DNA of 64,000 nucleotides from Porites lobata (Eukaryota > Cnidaria > Anthozoa > Scleractinia > Poritidae): positions 3,019,501 through 3,083,500 of the forward strand of contig CALNXK010000036.1 of the NCBI GenBank assembly GCA_942486035.1, read 5' to 3'. The position numbers were made by a program, and so were the translations under genes. Positions 33,318 to 43,829 of this stretch are shown here, in pieces. Position 1 is the first letter of the stretch. Each line of letters starts with the position of its first letter. The notes under the pieces were generated by a model. It had not been told where the DNA came from, ran no database searches, and worked only from the letters and a program-made list of their open reading frames with translations.

Positions 33318-33858
33318 TAAGAACCAACACTCGGGTGTGGAAAAACAGTCTGTGTCTTTACAAAACAAAAATGATTGAAAAGAAAAAAAGGCGAGTATTT
33401 ATTTACTTATTTATTGATATCTGCTTGTTTATTTTATTTTTAATTTTGTATCGATTCACTTTCTACCCTTAACGTTTTCAGTCAATCATTGGTGTACGGT
33501 GCGTGCAGGTTGCTACGCCCCTGACTCTACCCCAGTTATTCTTTTTTACCCATGTATACGAGCTTCGTCAAGCGGATCAAGGTTGTTTTAAAACTCTTGC
33601 TTCTTTCGCTTTCTTAACTGTTGTTCACTGTCAACAATGTTGAGATTGGTCATGCCAGAAACTGAAATTAGAAAGAATGCAAAATAGAAAAGGTTCAATA
33701 TCACTGTGTTTCTCAAGTTCTCTCGTTCTTTGTTTCCCGACTATTCTTGCTGGCTAAAAATCACATTTATCACATTTATATTTCTAGCTCATCATTTTGT
33801 TCATTTCAGTTGTTATCCTCCTCTTAATTGTTCAACGACAGACAAAAACAATCTACAA
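33318..33858. other. intergenic / candidate 5' flank of the Ig-domain gene
   Basis: AT-rich sequence upstream of the signal-peptide exon. No TATA box or CpG-rich patch is clear. The frame through 33706-33942 overlaps the exon start but has its better-placed initiator at 33859. Confidence 0.35.
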
Positions 33859-33937
33859 ATGAGCTCCTCCTACAATTTCCTATGGTTTGTCGTGGTGGTT
33901 GTTTTAGAGGGGAAATTCATTGCCAGCACTAAAACAG
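33859..33937 (+). CDS. Ig-domain protein, exon 1 (signal peptide)
   Basis: ATG at 33859 gives MSSSYNFLWFVVVVVLEGKF IASTKT: a hydrophobic core of about 10 residues followed by a small-residue cleavage region, as in a secretory signal peptide. The exon ends at 33937 with ACAG before GTTAGT and leaves one base (phase 1). Phase 1 after a signal-peptide exon is characteristic of animal receptor genes. An earlier in-frame Met at 33706 exists, but 33859 places the hydrophobic core correctly. The next exon at 34276 begins in the matching phase. Confidence 0.6.
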
Positions 33938-34275
33938 GTTAGTATTAAATGATTATTTGCAATATGATTTAATAATTGTGTGTAAGGGTGATCTTTTAAC
34001 AAGGGTCACCTCGATAAATAACACATATTGAGAGAAAAAGAGGGCGTTACGCTGCTTCTGCCAGAATCCTTCAGGTTTAATTGTACAATTAGCTTTACCA
34101 AGTAACGACTTTTAAAAATCACTAGGATTGGCACATTTAAATGTAAAAGAAAAAAGAAAGTGGTTTGGTGTAGTAGTAGTTGTATGACGACCTCGTATAA
34201 AATAGCCACTTTTTGCACAGTCTTTTTAGTTATGATTAGAAGGTTTATCCATTCCTTTGAAACCATTTATTACAG

Positions 34276-34509
34276 GCAAACCTATAATAACTCTGCCATT
34301 TACAGTCGTTAAGACAGTAAAGGAGCATTTATTGTCGTGCAACGCCATGGGAACGCCTCCAATTCAGGTGAAACTGTTTAAGGATAACATCCTTTTGGCA
34401 AGTGGAAAAAGCAGCGCACATTTTCGACTGAATGAATCGGCCACGTACACATGCTTCGCCAGTAACTCATTTGGTACAGATTATAGAGATTTCCAAGTTA
34501 TCCTATTAG
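34276..34509 (+). CDS. Ig-domain protein, exon 2 (immunoglobulin I-set-like domain)
   Basis: Acceptor TTTATTACAG at 34275; donor GTAAGTATAG after 34509. The exon is 234 bp, in phase 1 and out phase 1, the symmetric arrangement of shuffled Ig exons. The translation begins GKPIITLPFTVVKTVKEHLL, with the first Ig Cys in LLSCNAMG, strand C KLFKDNILL (Leu in place of the usual Trp), and the conserved Y-x-C in SATYTCFASNSFG. Two Cys about 50 residues apart match an Ig fold disulphide. The product acts outside the cell, alone or as a receptor ectodomain. The number of further domains cannot be told from this window. Confidence 0.8.
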
Positions 34510-34724
34510 GTAAGTATAGTACTCTGGTCCGTATTGGACAAATACAGAACCTTTATAAACCGAAATAGCGCATGAATTTAAACAAGCTTCAAACGGAGTT
34601 CTTCTTAAGTACAAACCAATTAGTTGAAACTATAAACTTGCGATAAAGTGAACCGCCAACCAATGAAAAAAAAGGTATAACGTCTGAGCCCACAACACAA
34701 TTATTTCTCTGTCATACACTTCAG

Positions 34725-34777
34725 AGGATATTGATTCGTTTAATGCTACAATTCTGTTTCCTATGGTCAAAAGATGA
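34725..34777 (+). CDS. Ig-domain protein, candidate last exon
   Basis: A strong acceptor (TTATTTCTCTGTCATACACTTCAG) ends at 34724. With the one base carried from exon 2 the frame reads EDIDSFNATILFPMVKR and stops at TGA 34775-34777. If real, the product is a short secreted single-Ig protein of about 122 residues. Alternatively this is a decayed exon of a longer receptor. A 5.2-kb mobile element begins 43 bp after the stop, so the original exon may be truncated. Confidence 0.35.
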
Positions 34778-35755
34778 CCACACTCATCAGACGGTTAAAC
34801 TGGCGGTTACAAACATTTACGAGGCAGTCTCCCTAAAAAGCGTTCTACTCGATTTCGGACTCGACAAAACATTTGCCTTATATTACTGCCATCAATGCTA
34901 CTATCCATGCTGATAACATAATTGCAGTTAGAATTAGGAAATTGTTTATTTTACCGCCATTCCCAGCATTTCACTACTGGACGACCGTTGGCGGCTAAAA
35001 TATACAAATTTAGTCTCGGTTATACGGGTTTTTTAACGATCGTTTAAAAGTATTTCGGGTCATCAAATCCTAGACTATTTGCACTCATTTGTAAGCATAT
35101 TGCGTCTTTCTTACTGTTCCAACACCATTTAGGCATTATCTTTCGGTAATCAGCAAAAACTGGCCGTCTTTATTTCACTAATCCAATTAAGACAGCAAAA
35201 TGCACGAATATTAAATGCCTCAAAATCATCAGAAAATTCTCCAAAGTGGCACGTAAGTCAGACCTAAAAACATGTTTTAGTTAAAGATAGCTGTTTTGTC
35301 AAGTTATGCAATAAAATTCGTGGCACATCGCGATTCAGAATTGAAGGTTTCAACTCAAATTTAGTTAAATGTTCAATTTGCGTTGCGTGGCAGTACCGGC
35401 CGCTGTCACAGCAAAATCCTCAGTTATTCAAATAATTGCCACTTTTAAGTAAGGTATGGTTCATTTTCCCTCCAAAACTATATTAAAATTCCCTTTTTCC
35501 CTTTGCCAGTCATATATATTGTTCAAAAATTAGTTCAGCAAGTAAAAGATACCTTTCCAAGTTTCATTTAATTTCCCAGCGCCCCGAACATTCGTGTTAA
35601 ATCTATTATGTGAAGACGGGAAAATATTGTTTCAGAACCAAACCTCTTCTAGTTGAAAATGTGGTCCAGTCTAAAAAAGCTGCACTGACCAGGAGTCGAA
35701 CGAATCGAATCGAACGTTAGAAGATAACAGGTCCGAAAAATGTTTGACTAGTACT

Positions 35756-35985
35756 TCGCCCCATGTAAGGGTATCCGGATTCTAGAATCTGGGAAATTCT
35801 TGCTTGTAGAATCCAAAATCCGGGAAAATTTTGCTCGTGGTATCCAGAATACAGGGCTTTGGAATCCAGAATCCACGTTCCACTGAAAAAGACTGGAATC
35901 CAGCACCCGGAATCCGCAATCCACGGAATGGGATGTAGAATCCAAGACTGTCTTGTATTCCTTAACATGGGGCGATAGTACTGGA
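35756..35985. mobile_element. GGAATCC-motif MITE-like repeat, left arm copy
   Basis: Ends read CGCCCCATGTAAGG and CCTTAACATGGGGCG, which are inverted repeats of each other. The body is a run of (G)GAATCC(A/G) motifs. The arm copy at 39007-39275 is its inverse. The frames at 35717-35968 and 39023-39310 are by-products. Confidence 0.75.
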
Positions 35986-36010
35986 AAGCGAACGGCGACT
36001 TACTATTTCA

Positions 36011-37307
36011 GGGCCCGCAGAGCAGTTTTCAAAGTGCGGGGCCGATCCACCTCTTTGAAGTGAAGTTCGGTGGGGTTTTGGACTTTAAAAATGGATTACC
36101 AGGTGCCGACTCAATATTTTTTAATACAGTTACAAATCATCAATCATTTTTTTTTAATAGTTTAACAAACGAGGAAGGAGTTAGTAACAGAAAGGTGTAA
36201 CCATGCACAGCAGCATCATAACTTTCGCGAGTTTCATTTTTATAAAAAGTTTGTCCGTTCTCTCCTTGCGGCTGTTCAGAACGTTTCTTTATTCATTGTC
36301 ACGGAATGGAGCCATGTTTCAGATGTTTTTAACCTTCGAGCTTCCGAAATTGACCTTTTCCCCCTGCGATGGTTGCGGATTTACCAGCAGAAGCTTGCAG
36401 ATCGGGACAATTTCATTTATCATGCACTGTAATATCTTGATATTAAAGTGTCAAAAGATGGAACGGTTATCCAGAAAATTTTTAGGTTTTCTTAAGCTTT
36501 AGAAATTTCTGAGCAATATTTGCTCCTTCGAACAGTTATTTTACAGAATATAGTCGCTGGGTGCCCCTGAGTTTTGTAAGGATAGTCGTTTTGAGGATCA
36601 CCATAATTATAATATAGGATCGAAACGGACCAATCATAAATTTGGATGCTTCGGCGAGGTCTGCCAGTCGAATATTCTTATTCTATCAAAGATTCCTTTT
36701 ATTTGAAAATGTGTATTTCTTTTCTTTTCTTTTTACAAAAAGTGGGGGGCGGGGGTGGCCCCCCTGCTTGGGCCCTGTATTTTTCCTTTATTTATCTTCC
36801 ACTGCTCAGGAGCCCATATTTTCGAACAAATTGAGATTTCATTTTCAGCTTGAGATTTCATGCTAGCTCCTAGGGATAGTCCGAATTCCAAGGCTACATT
36901 TGTACTGTGTGAGGCAGAGCCAATACTCTCAAGAGACGGTAATCATTGACCTTACGAAAAATCAAGTGGAACAGATGGTGATTTGCTTCGCCGGGGGGAC
37001 TTCCTCACAAAAGTGACTCGTGTGCTCGTCGTTTGCAGATTTTGGTCTTGCTTAGGGAGTTTGGGACGGAAAGTGATTAAATATGCTCATTCAGGTATCG
37101 CGTAGGGCTGTGCATAAAGAAATTTACAAAAAATGCAGTGACACTGACCTCACAGAAATCTCCTTTAAGGGTCAGTTTAAGCTTGAGACACACCCACATT
37201 GGCCTCCCTCATCCCCTTAACTTTTATATGGGAGTCCTCCCGAGGACTACCCACAACATCGGACGATTTTGGCGTCCACCTCGTTCTTCGCATAGAGTAC
37301 TAAGAAA
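36011..37307. other. non-coding centre of the foldback element, left part
   Basis: No recognised gene. A G-rich run (GTGGGGGGCGGGGGTGGCCC) lies at about 36741-36760. Frames at 36203-36866 carry no domain. Confidence 0.35.
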
Positions 37308-37960
37308 GTAATAGCGGAGCTCCACCCGTGCGCGAAGCCACATAGCTAAGGAAATGTGGTAATCTACCCATCCCAGAAAAATTGGTAATCACGTGATCGT
37401 ACACCGAGCGAGCGATCGAGCGTGCGATCGTCCGTCCGCACCACAGGCATACCAATGTAAAATAACTCAATCAACAGGTATAGGAACCCAAATGCAACTC
37501 AAGGTTTTATTTGGAATGAAATCACATGGCCGCCCGGACTTTTAGAAAGAAAAAAGTGGTGTATTTTTCGGAGTTTTTTTTTACGTGTACACTAACGTGG
37601 ATTACAGAGAAAGAGCTAGAGCGGCCAGCAAGGTGAAAATGAGCGGCAGTGAAAAATAACAAAATATTGGGTAAGCACATACGACAATTTCTCCAAAAAA
37701 TAGTGTGTGACTAGGAAGTTTGACGTTTAGTCGTACAAAACAGCGTTGTAGTCGTGCAAAGCAACGGCAAGGGAAAGACAAAAAAGAGTGCTGCACGAGC
37801 AAATGTGCTGCACGTGCAATTTGTTTTTCTGCTAATTAGATCTATCAGTCTTGAAGCCATTTTCATTGTCGTCCCCGTCTAGCATTACACGATTTAATTT
37901 TTTTTGTTTACACGTATTATTAACCAGAGCTTCGCTTTTAGCCCTGGCTAAATCTATATA
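37308..37960 (-). repeat. repeat family P, copy ii (inverted, internally deleted)
   Basis: Read on the minus strand it starts TATATAGATTTAGCCAGGGC and ends at GGAGCTCCGCTATTAC. It retains CTGTGGTGCGGACGG near 37440, matching copy iv near 52020, but lacks most of the body. It also has AAATCGTGTAATGCTA, shared with the fragment at 58828-58920. Confidence 0.7.
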
Positions 37961-38974
37961 TTAATAGTAACAAGGACAGGCATGTAATTGGTTTGGAGAT
38001 CGCGAAGATCGTGTACCATGTATTTAAAAGGATGAGATCACGTACGTATAAAATCGTAAAATCATTTCTAATATCTTTATCATTAGTTCCTTTATAATAT
38101 TTGTGATAAGATAACGACGAATTAAAAACAGTCGATGGGTATTGTTGTAATCGTAAATTCAAGTTCAGACAATGACAAACTCAGAAGTCCGCTCAATTTT
38201 TTTTATTTAGAACTATGCGGGAAGTGAAAATCCAAACATAATGAAGTGATGCAGAGAAGTAGGAAGTGGCTTTAAGTAATATCCTGATATTAACCACTGT
38301 TGCACTGCCTAAAGGTACACAGTCACCTAATGCACTTGAGCATTTGATATCATTTATGAGCTAACGGATTTGAATATCACAAGATACTTGCGTGAAACAG
38401 AAAGTGGTAAGCGCATCCTTTGCAATATCTAAACCTTGTGGAGTCGAAGTTTAATTTGCAAGTCAAAATCGTGATTACCACTCAATTGTTTGGTACCATG
38501 GAGAATTCACCGACAGAATTTTCTGTTGAAAGCGCAACGTGGACAAATACCTCTGGATTCGAACAATCAGTAGAGGTGAGAACTGACGCGAAGTCTGAAT
38601 CCGGCCATGTCGATGGTTCCCTCAGCATGAACATATCTCCAGGTCGAGACCCCTACACTGTTTTCACATCTTTTCTCGTCTCACGTCTTGTTAGCAGGTT
38701 ATTACCCTGCTCTTACAGACGCTTGCATTCTACTATGTTAATGATGTAAAAATAAATACGTCAGATCATCTAGGATCACATTTTTTAAAAATGGCCTTTG
38801 GACCCTCCGTGTGGATCCAAATTCATATTAATATCGGTTTTACTAAATTTGGCGCCACCGCCTTTATCATTTCGTTTTTACGACTCCGGTGCGGTGCTCA
38901 TTTGATACACCAGCCTACCGCGGACAATCTTGTTGAGCCAACTGAGAGGGTCTTATTGCTTTCATGTCTGCATT
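37961..38974. other. non-coding centre of the foldback element, right part
   Basis: The frame at 38420-38749 contains a good donor-like CAGTAGAG/GTGAGA near 38574 after FSVESATWTNTSGFEQSVE. It could be a captured exon, but there is no clear acceptor and no family match. Confidence 0.3.
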
Positions 38975-39006
38975 ATAGTAACTCGCCGTTCGCAGTCCAG
39001 TACTAT

Positions 39007-39275
39007 CGCCCCATGTTAAGGAATGTACGACAGTCTTGGATTCTGCATCCCATTCCGTGGATTGTGGATTCTAAGTGCTGGATTCCAGTCTTTTTCAGCG
39101 GAACGTGGATTCTGGATTCCATACCTTAGTGGGATTTCGGAGTACTTGAGCTCTATTCTGGATTCCAAAGCCCTGTATTCCGGATACCACGAGCAAAATT
39201 TTCCCGGATTTTGGATTCTACAAGCAAGAATTTCCCAGATTCTAGAATCCGGATACCCTTACATGGGGCGAAGTA
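39007..39275. mobile_element. GGAATCC-motif MITE-like repeat, right arm copy (inverted)
   Basis: Inverse of 35756-35985 with about 35 bp of extra sequence (TACCTTAGTGGGATTTCGG region). Confidence 0.75.
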
Positions 39276-40289
39276 CTAGTCTAACATTTTCGGGACCTGT
39301 CATCTTCTAACGTTCAATTTTAAAATGTGATGGATCGGAGTAACTCCTGGTCAGTGCAGCTTTTTGAGACTGGACCACATTTTCAACTAGAAGAGGTCTG
39401 GTTCTGAAACAATATTTTCCCGTCTTCACATAATAGATTTAACACGAATGTTCGGGGCGGGGCAGTAGGAAATTAAATGAAACTTGGAAAGGTATCTTTT
39501 ACTTGCTGAACTAATTTTTGAACAATATATATCATTGGCAAAGGGAAAAAGGGAATTTTAATATAGTTATATAGCTATCAATCTCTCACCAAATCATGTT
39601 CTTAGGTCTGACTTAGGTGCCACTTTGGAGAATTTTCTGATAATTTAGGGCATTTATTCGTTCATTTTGCTTTCTTAATTGAATCAGTGAAATAAAGACG
39701 GCCAGTTTTTGCTGATTACGAAGCAATATGCTTCCAAATAAGTGTAAATAGTCTAGGATTTGATGAACCGAAGTACTTTTAAACGATCGTTAGAAACCCG
39801 TATAAGAAAGACTAAAATTTCCATATTTTAGCCGCCAACGGTCGTCCAGCATTGAAATGCTGGGAATGGCAGTGAAATAAACAATTACCTCATTCTAACT
39901 GCAATTTTGTTATTAGGGTGGATAGCAGTATCGATGGCAAAAATATTAGGCAAAAGTTTTGTCGAGTCCGAAATCGAGTGCAACGCTTTTAGGGAGACTG
40001 CCTCTTAACACCGTTGCAATGCGATATATAAACAAACTGACCTACGAGGTTAAATAGTTGAGCGGAATGAGGGATTGTGTTACTGTGTGACAGTTGTGTG
40101 ATCATTAAGTTCTTGGGAATAAATCTGTTCCTATTGGGGCATGAACTTGCTAATTCGTTGTATTTGTTTAGGCAACATACTTCTTTTTTACAGACTATAA
40201 AAAACTTTTCACTCAGGCAGAGGTTACATTTTTTTGCTAATATTATTATATAGTTTTCATTTTCTTAGTATTCTCCACTTCACGTTGAA

Positions 40290-40892
40290 GGGTTTATTTG
40301 CGTTTCTGAGGGTCCAAATATGCTTGGATAGTTCGGTCTAGTTGCTTTTCTTGTAATTTCTGAAGGAGGCCGTGTGTTATGTGACGCGATGATGGATTTC
40401 ATGTTTGGCATGTAGGAATAGCTGAGTTTAAAAGAGCATGTGTCTGTTGAAGATCTTGTGAAAATGGTTTCTTTGAAAACATTTGTCCACGATCTGTGTT
40501 CGTGTGGTTGTTCGATGGGTCATAGGTAAGTTTGAAGTTGTACCCGCTTTCGTCTAGTGCTTTTTGATAAAGGGCAATAGATTCGTTAAAAACCTGTTGG
40601 GTGGATGGAATCCTTAATAATCTCTTTGTTATGTTTTCAGAAATGTTTTTCAGTAAGGCTAGGGGTGGTTGCTTCGACGATAAACGTAGAGTAGTTTATT
40701 GTTTGGTTTCCTGAAGGGTTTAAAACTTCGGTTTGTTAGATCAAAGGTTGCGTCTAACAAGTTTACAATTTTCTTGTTCGCCTCGCAACAATCTAAACAA
40801 ACGCGAGAGAGCAGCCTTGGAAAGGCTAGGTAATAAGGATTAACCAGGTTAATCAGTAATAGTGGAATCTCCTCCGGTCCTATGTCCTCCAC
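40290..40892 (-). pseudogene. reverse transcriptase relic, C-terminal part
   Basis: Minus-strand frames carry ANKKIVNLLDATFDL, SFKPFRKPNNKLLYVYRRSN and, after a stop at 40659, HPPLALLKNISENITKRLLR, FNESIALYQKALDESGYNF and, after a further frameshift, MPNMKSIIASHN. These blocks recur in a cnidarian and placozoan RT family downstream of the catalytic YVDD box, which I believe is Penelope-like. The catalytic core is missing. The sequence before ANKKIV (40805-40892) does not match that family and may be the junction with other DNA. Confidence 0.6.
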
Positions 40893-41248
40893 TTCAGCAG
40901 ACTCAAAAACATGTTCTTTATTAGGCTTATACTACTCTCCTCCCTAATTGCGGAAATAAAATCTGCGATTTGTTTCTGCGATGGACCCATACCCCTCCCC
41001 TCCCTTGTGATGTTTTCTTCGGCACTAGCAGCTAACTGGCTTGTAGTAACAAAACTGGTTGTCGCGTCCAGATCCAAGTCCCCAAGTTTCCTAGTTATCC
41101 TAACGAGTGTTTCTTTGAATCTTTGACAAATGATAGAAATTTTGCTCACCATAGAAGCATACCATTTGCCTAGGAGATGCAGTTGAGGAAAATTTGTTCG
41201 AGGCAACGCGACTTTATCAAATGGCTCAATACTTCTTAAAATGGACAA
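40880..41248 (-). CDS. unrecognised 122-residue frame
   Basis: Open minus-strand frame from 41248 to the stop at 40880. It has a plausible helical, mixed-charge composition (CQRFKETLVRITRKLGDLDL, QKQIADFISAIREESS). No signal peptide, membrane segment or known motif. It lies immediately upstream of, and in a different frame from, the RT relic, so it could be the amino-terminal region of the same element or a host gene relic. I cannot assign a function. Confidence 0.35.
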   Translation of the reverse strand: MSILRSIEPFDKVALPRTNFPQLHLLGKWYASMVSKISIICQRFKETLVRITRKLGDLDLDATTSFVTTSQLAASAEENITREGRGMGPSQKQIADFISAIREESSISLIKNMFLSLLKWRT

Positions 41249-42117
41249 GAAAGTTTTTATTCCGCCATATAAAAAATAATTTACATGTTCAAACTCAAAA
41301 AGGCTTACTAATAATTAATTCAAACTCTTTAAATGAATTTAAAGCCTGTTTGAGCGAAAATTGAATCTGCGCGTAAACAACCACGTAAAAATACTTAAAT
41401 GGATATCTTCATTAATATCAATGAAAGGTGAATGATGTTCTATGATAGACAAAAGATTGAAGTTATTAAACCCACTTGTGGACTACCCCAAACACCCCAA
41501 TTTTTGCAATTTTTACCTTCGAAGAATTGGGTTTACTTTAAGTGTGACCGTTGAACATTTGAACATCACGCCAATTGAGGTATGAGATCCGTCTCTCGCT
41601 TTCTTCACCGAAACACATTCGTAAGTTTGTGTGTGGAATCTTAAAGATCAAGGTTAGATCTTTCCGGTAAAGGGTGTTTTATCCCCACTTTAAGTGCCAC
41701 TTCTGGGATTTTTACATTTTATTTTTGCTTATTTTCGGGTTTCCTTAACGGGCCGCTTGGTAGGGTCTCTTCGATTTCTTCTAGTTGATTTATTTTTTAT
41801 TCAACAATTATGATATGTGGATATTGAGTAGTTTATAGGTACCTAAATGCTGTGGTATTACTTATTTTTGCGTTTCGACCAGCACCCAACAACAGCGCGA
41901 TCTTCAAAAGTCGCTATTTTCGGTGTGTGAATGGGTCCAAAATCCGTCGTCAGATGGCGGAAGTCGTTTTGGTGTGTGGCAAAAAAGAAAAGCAAGAAAT
42001 CTAACAGACTAAGCCAGTTTTATTATATGTATACCAAATACTTTTTGTCCACGGAATATAAAGGCAAACTTTCTTTGCCCTGACATGGGAAAAATAAGTA
42101 GGTAAATACTCTTGATG
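41249..42117. other. AT-rich intergenic sequence
   Basis: No supported gene or element ends. Confidence 0.35.
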
Positions 42118-42790
42118 ACTGTGACTCTGACTCTGAAGTTATGTTCATTGGGGCAGTCAATGCACTAGACAAAGACTGGGTGGGTTGAAACTGTCAATTT
42201 TGGAAGCATTCAACAGGCCTTTAAACTAGATAACCGGTCCCTGTGCATTGTGTTGCCCAAAGTTGCATATGACAAATTGACAACAAAACCTTTGCAACCA
42301 TCCTTGGCAAGGTTAGAAAGTTGCTTTAAAACTTGTATTAGACCTGCTGAAAGTGCTATTGAAAATGGCAGCATTCTTGATGAGTTCCCTGAAGTATTCC
42401 AAGGTCTTGAGTGCCTCCCAGGGAAATATCACATAAGTATTGACCCCTCTGTTCTTCCTGTGGTTCGTCCATTTAGGCGAGTTTCTCACTCAAAGCGAGA
42501 CCCACTGAAGAAAGAGTTAGATCGGATAGAGGATGTTGGTATTATAGAGACAGATCTATTCGTCTATAGTTGGATCCTAAAGACGGTAATGCTACCACTA
42601 AAAGAAAACACTACCCCTCTGGCAGTCGTAGATGACATCATAACTTTTCAACTTTGGATGCAGAAAAGGCATTCTGCCATATCTGCTTAGACGAGGAGTG
42701 CAGCAAAGTCCTGACATTTAATATCCCCTTTGGGAGGTATAGATACCTGAGGATGTCGACGGGGATTACGTCTGGTCCTGAGGTTTACCA
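42118..42790 (+). pseudogene. Gypsy/Ty3-type pol fragment, protease end to reverse transcriptase start
   Basis: The frame begins with acidic DDCDSDSEVMFIGAVNA and the protease end VLPKVAYDKLTTKPLQ. It continues with the RT leader: LDEFPEVFQGLECLPGKYHI, VRPFRRVSHSKRDPLKKELD, then VDDI. After a stop, other frames give LTFNIPFGRYRYLRM and GITSGPEVYQ. The sequence between ELDRIEDVGIIE and VDDI is collapsed relative to the family, and the region ends abruptly at about 42790, where the minus-strand LINE fragment starts. No LTR was found nearby. Dead copy. Confidence 0.8.
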
Positions 42791-42799
42791 ACAACCGTA

Positions 42800-43462
42800 T
42801 TTGTTTGGATAAAAGGCGTGGTGGTGCAGGCGTATTAGCTCCTTCAACTTAACAGAAATCCAGGGCGCATCGTTAGGGTAGGCTTTATTTGACCTTTCTG
42901 ACAAAATACTACCTATGCCAATTTCTACCAGATTACTGTATAAATTTACTTGGAGTTTTTCCTCATAAATGGGTTGGTTGGTGACGCATTGCCAGCCAAT
43001 ATTAGCAAAGTACCGGGTGAGGCGCGCCTTGTAGGTGTCTCTTATGTCTCTAATTTGATGGTTTTCTTGGTGTGCTGGTTGGGGTACTCTTTTCTTTCGC
43101 TTCACAATGATTGTATAGTGGTCTAATGGTGGTAAATTCTCAGGAGTCGAAAAGTGATCCTCATGTTGTTAACATTACGTCGAGCGTAGCTTCACCCCTT
43201 GTTGGAAATTTCACAAGCTGTTTCAACTTAAAATAGTTCTACAAATGGTTAGTGTCCGAGTGGCTGTAGTCGCCGGTGACGATTATCCCACCGTTGGTTA
43301 ACTTAGCTTCTGCTGCTGTCAAGCTATTGAACAGATGGTAAATTAAAAGATGGCCGTCGGATTCTGCTGGACTAATCCGACCTTGATAACATACGACTGC
43401 CAGAAGTACGGATATAAACCCGCGCGGAGATCTTCTAGGGTTAATCTTGAGGCAAACGGTTT
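42800..43462 (-). pseudogene. LINE endonuclease and linker fragment
   Basis: On the minus strand: KTVCLKINPRRSPRGFISVL and GGIIVTGDYSHSDTNHL (endonuclease core with the V-T-G-D metal site), a frameshifted VKFPTRGEATLDVMLT-like segment near 43190, then PAHQENHQIRDIRDTYKARL and NDAPWISVKLKELIRLHHHA, the stretch between endonuclease and RT in CR1/L2-like LINEs. The RT is missing and the lower boundary abuts the Gypsy fragment at about 42790-42810. Confidence 0.75.
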
Positions 43463-43530
43463 TGTGAGTCTTCTTTCCTGACGCCACCATATGGGAAAAC
43501 GAGAGGACCCTGGGGACGAGGTTAGTTATG
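43463..43530 (-). repeat. short dispersed repeat fragment (encodes NLVPRVLSF)
   Basis: Minus-strand AACCTCGTCCCCAGGGTCCT reads NLVPRVLSFSHMVASGK. This string is a recurrent repeat-derived sequence in coral gene predictions (recollection). Here it is joined to the LINE endonuclease frame and makes a chimeric ORF, 43239-43565. Confidence 0.5.
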
Positions 43531-43829
43531 TTTCCAAAGTCGACTTGTAAAATAAAAGCCATCAAAAGTTTGGGAAGGACAACTGGGAGAAAGTTAAAAT
43601 TCGTTCCGTAATGCTACCTCGTGTATTTCAGGATCCCTACATTCCAACCTACTAGATTCTTTTAAACCTTAAATTTATACTGTTCATGCTCCCCTCTTTT
43701 TCGGTAAGATTGTCCAGATTCGAAGACTTTGCTTTACGAGCGGTCAGCTAGGATGAATGTCAAATCTACTTAGGAGGCGCAAGAACGTTTTTGAATATAG
43801 TTTAAAACACACTACTTTACTTCAAAAGT

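Larger units (their letters stand above)
34821..40004. mobile_element. 5,184-bp foldback-type element with about 1.1-kb inverted arms
   Basis: The left end GAGGCAGTCTCCCTAAAAAG is inverted at 40004 (AGGGAGACTGCCTC). The arms 34821-36010 and about 38975-40004 match throughout, for example CGACCGTTGGCGGCTAAAAT, AACTGGCCGTCTTTATTTCA and GAAAATGTGGTCCAGTCT. Flanks are TTAC on the left and TTAA on the right, suggesting a TTAA target duplication with one change, as in piggyBac or Kolobok elements. The 3-kb centre has no transposase I can recognise; it holds a copy of repeat family P. Confidence 0.8.

Noticed and set aside
37390..37440. GAGCGAGCGATCGAGCGTGCGATCG as a regulatory palindrome
   Set aside because: Part of repeat family P copy ii; the matching region in copy iv (about 52020-52060) does not keep the palindrome.
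39023..39310. 95-residue frame repeating DS(K/R)..GFW-type strings, with partner at 35717-35968
   Set aside because: Translation of the GGAATCC-motif repeat in the inverted arms; no independent support.
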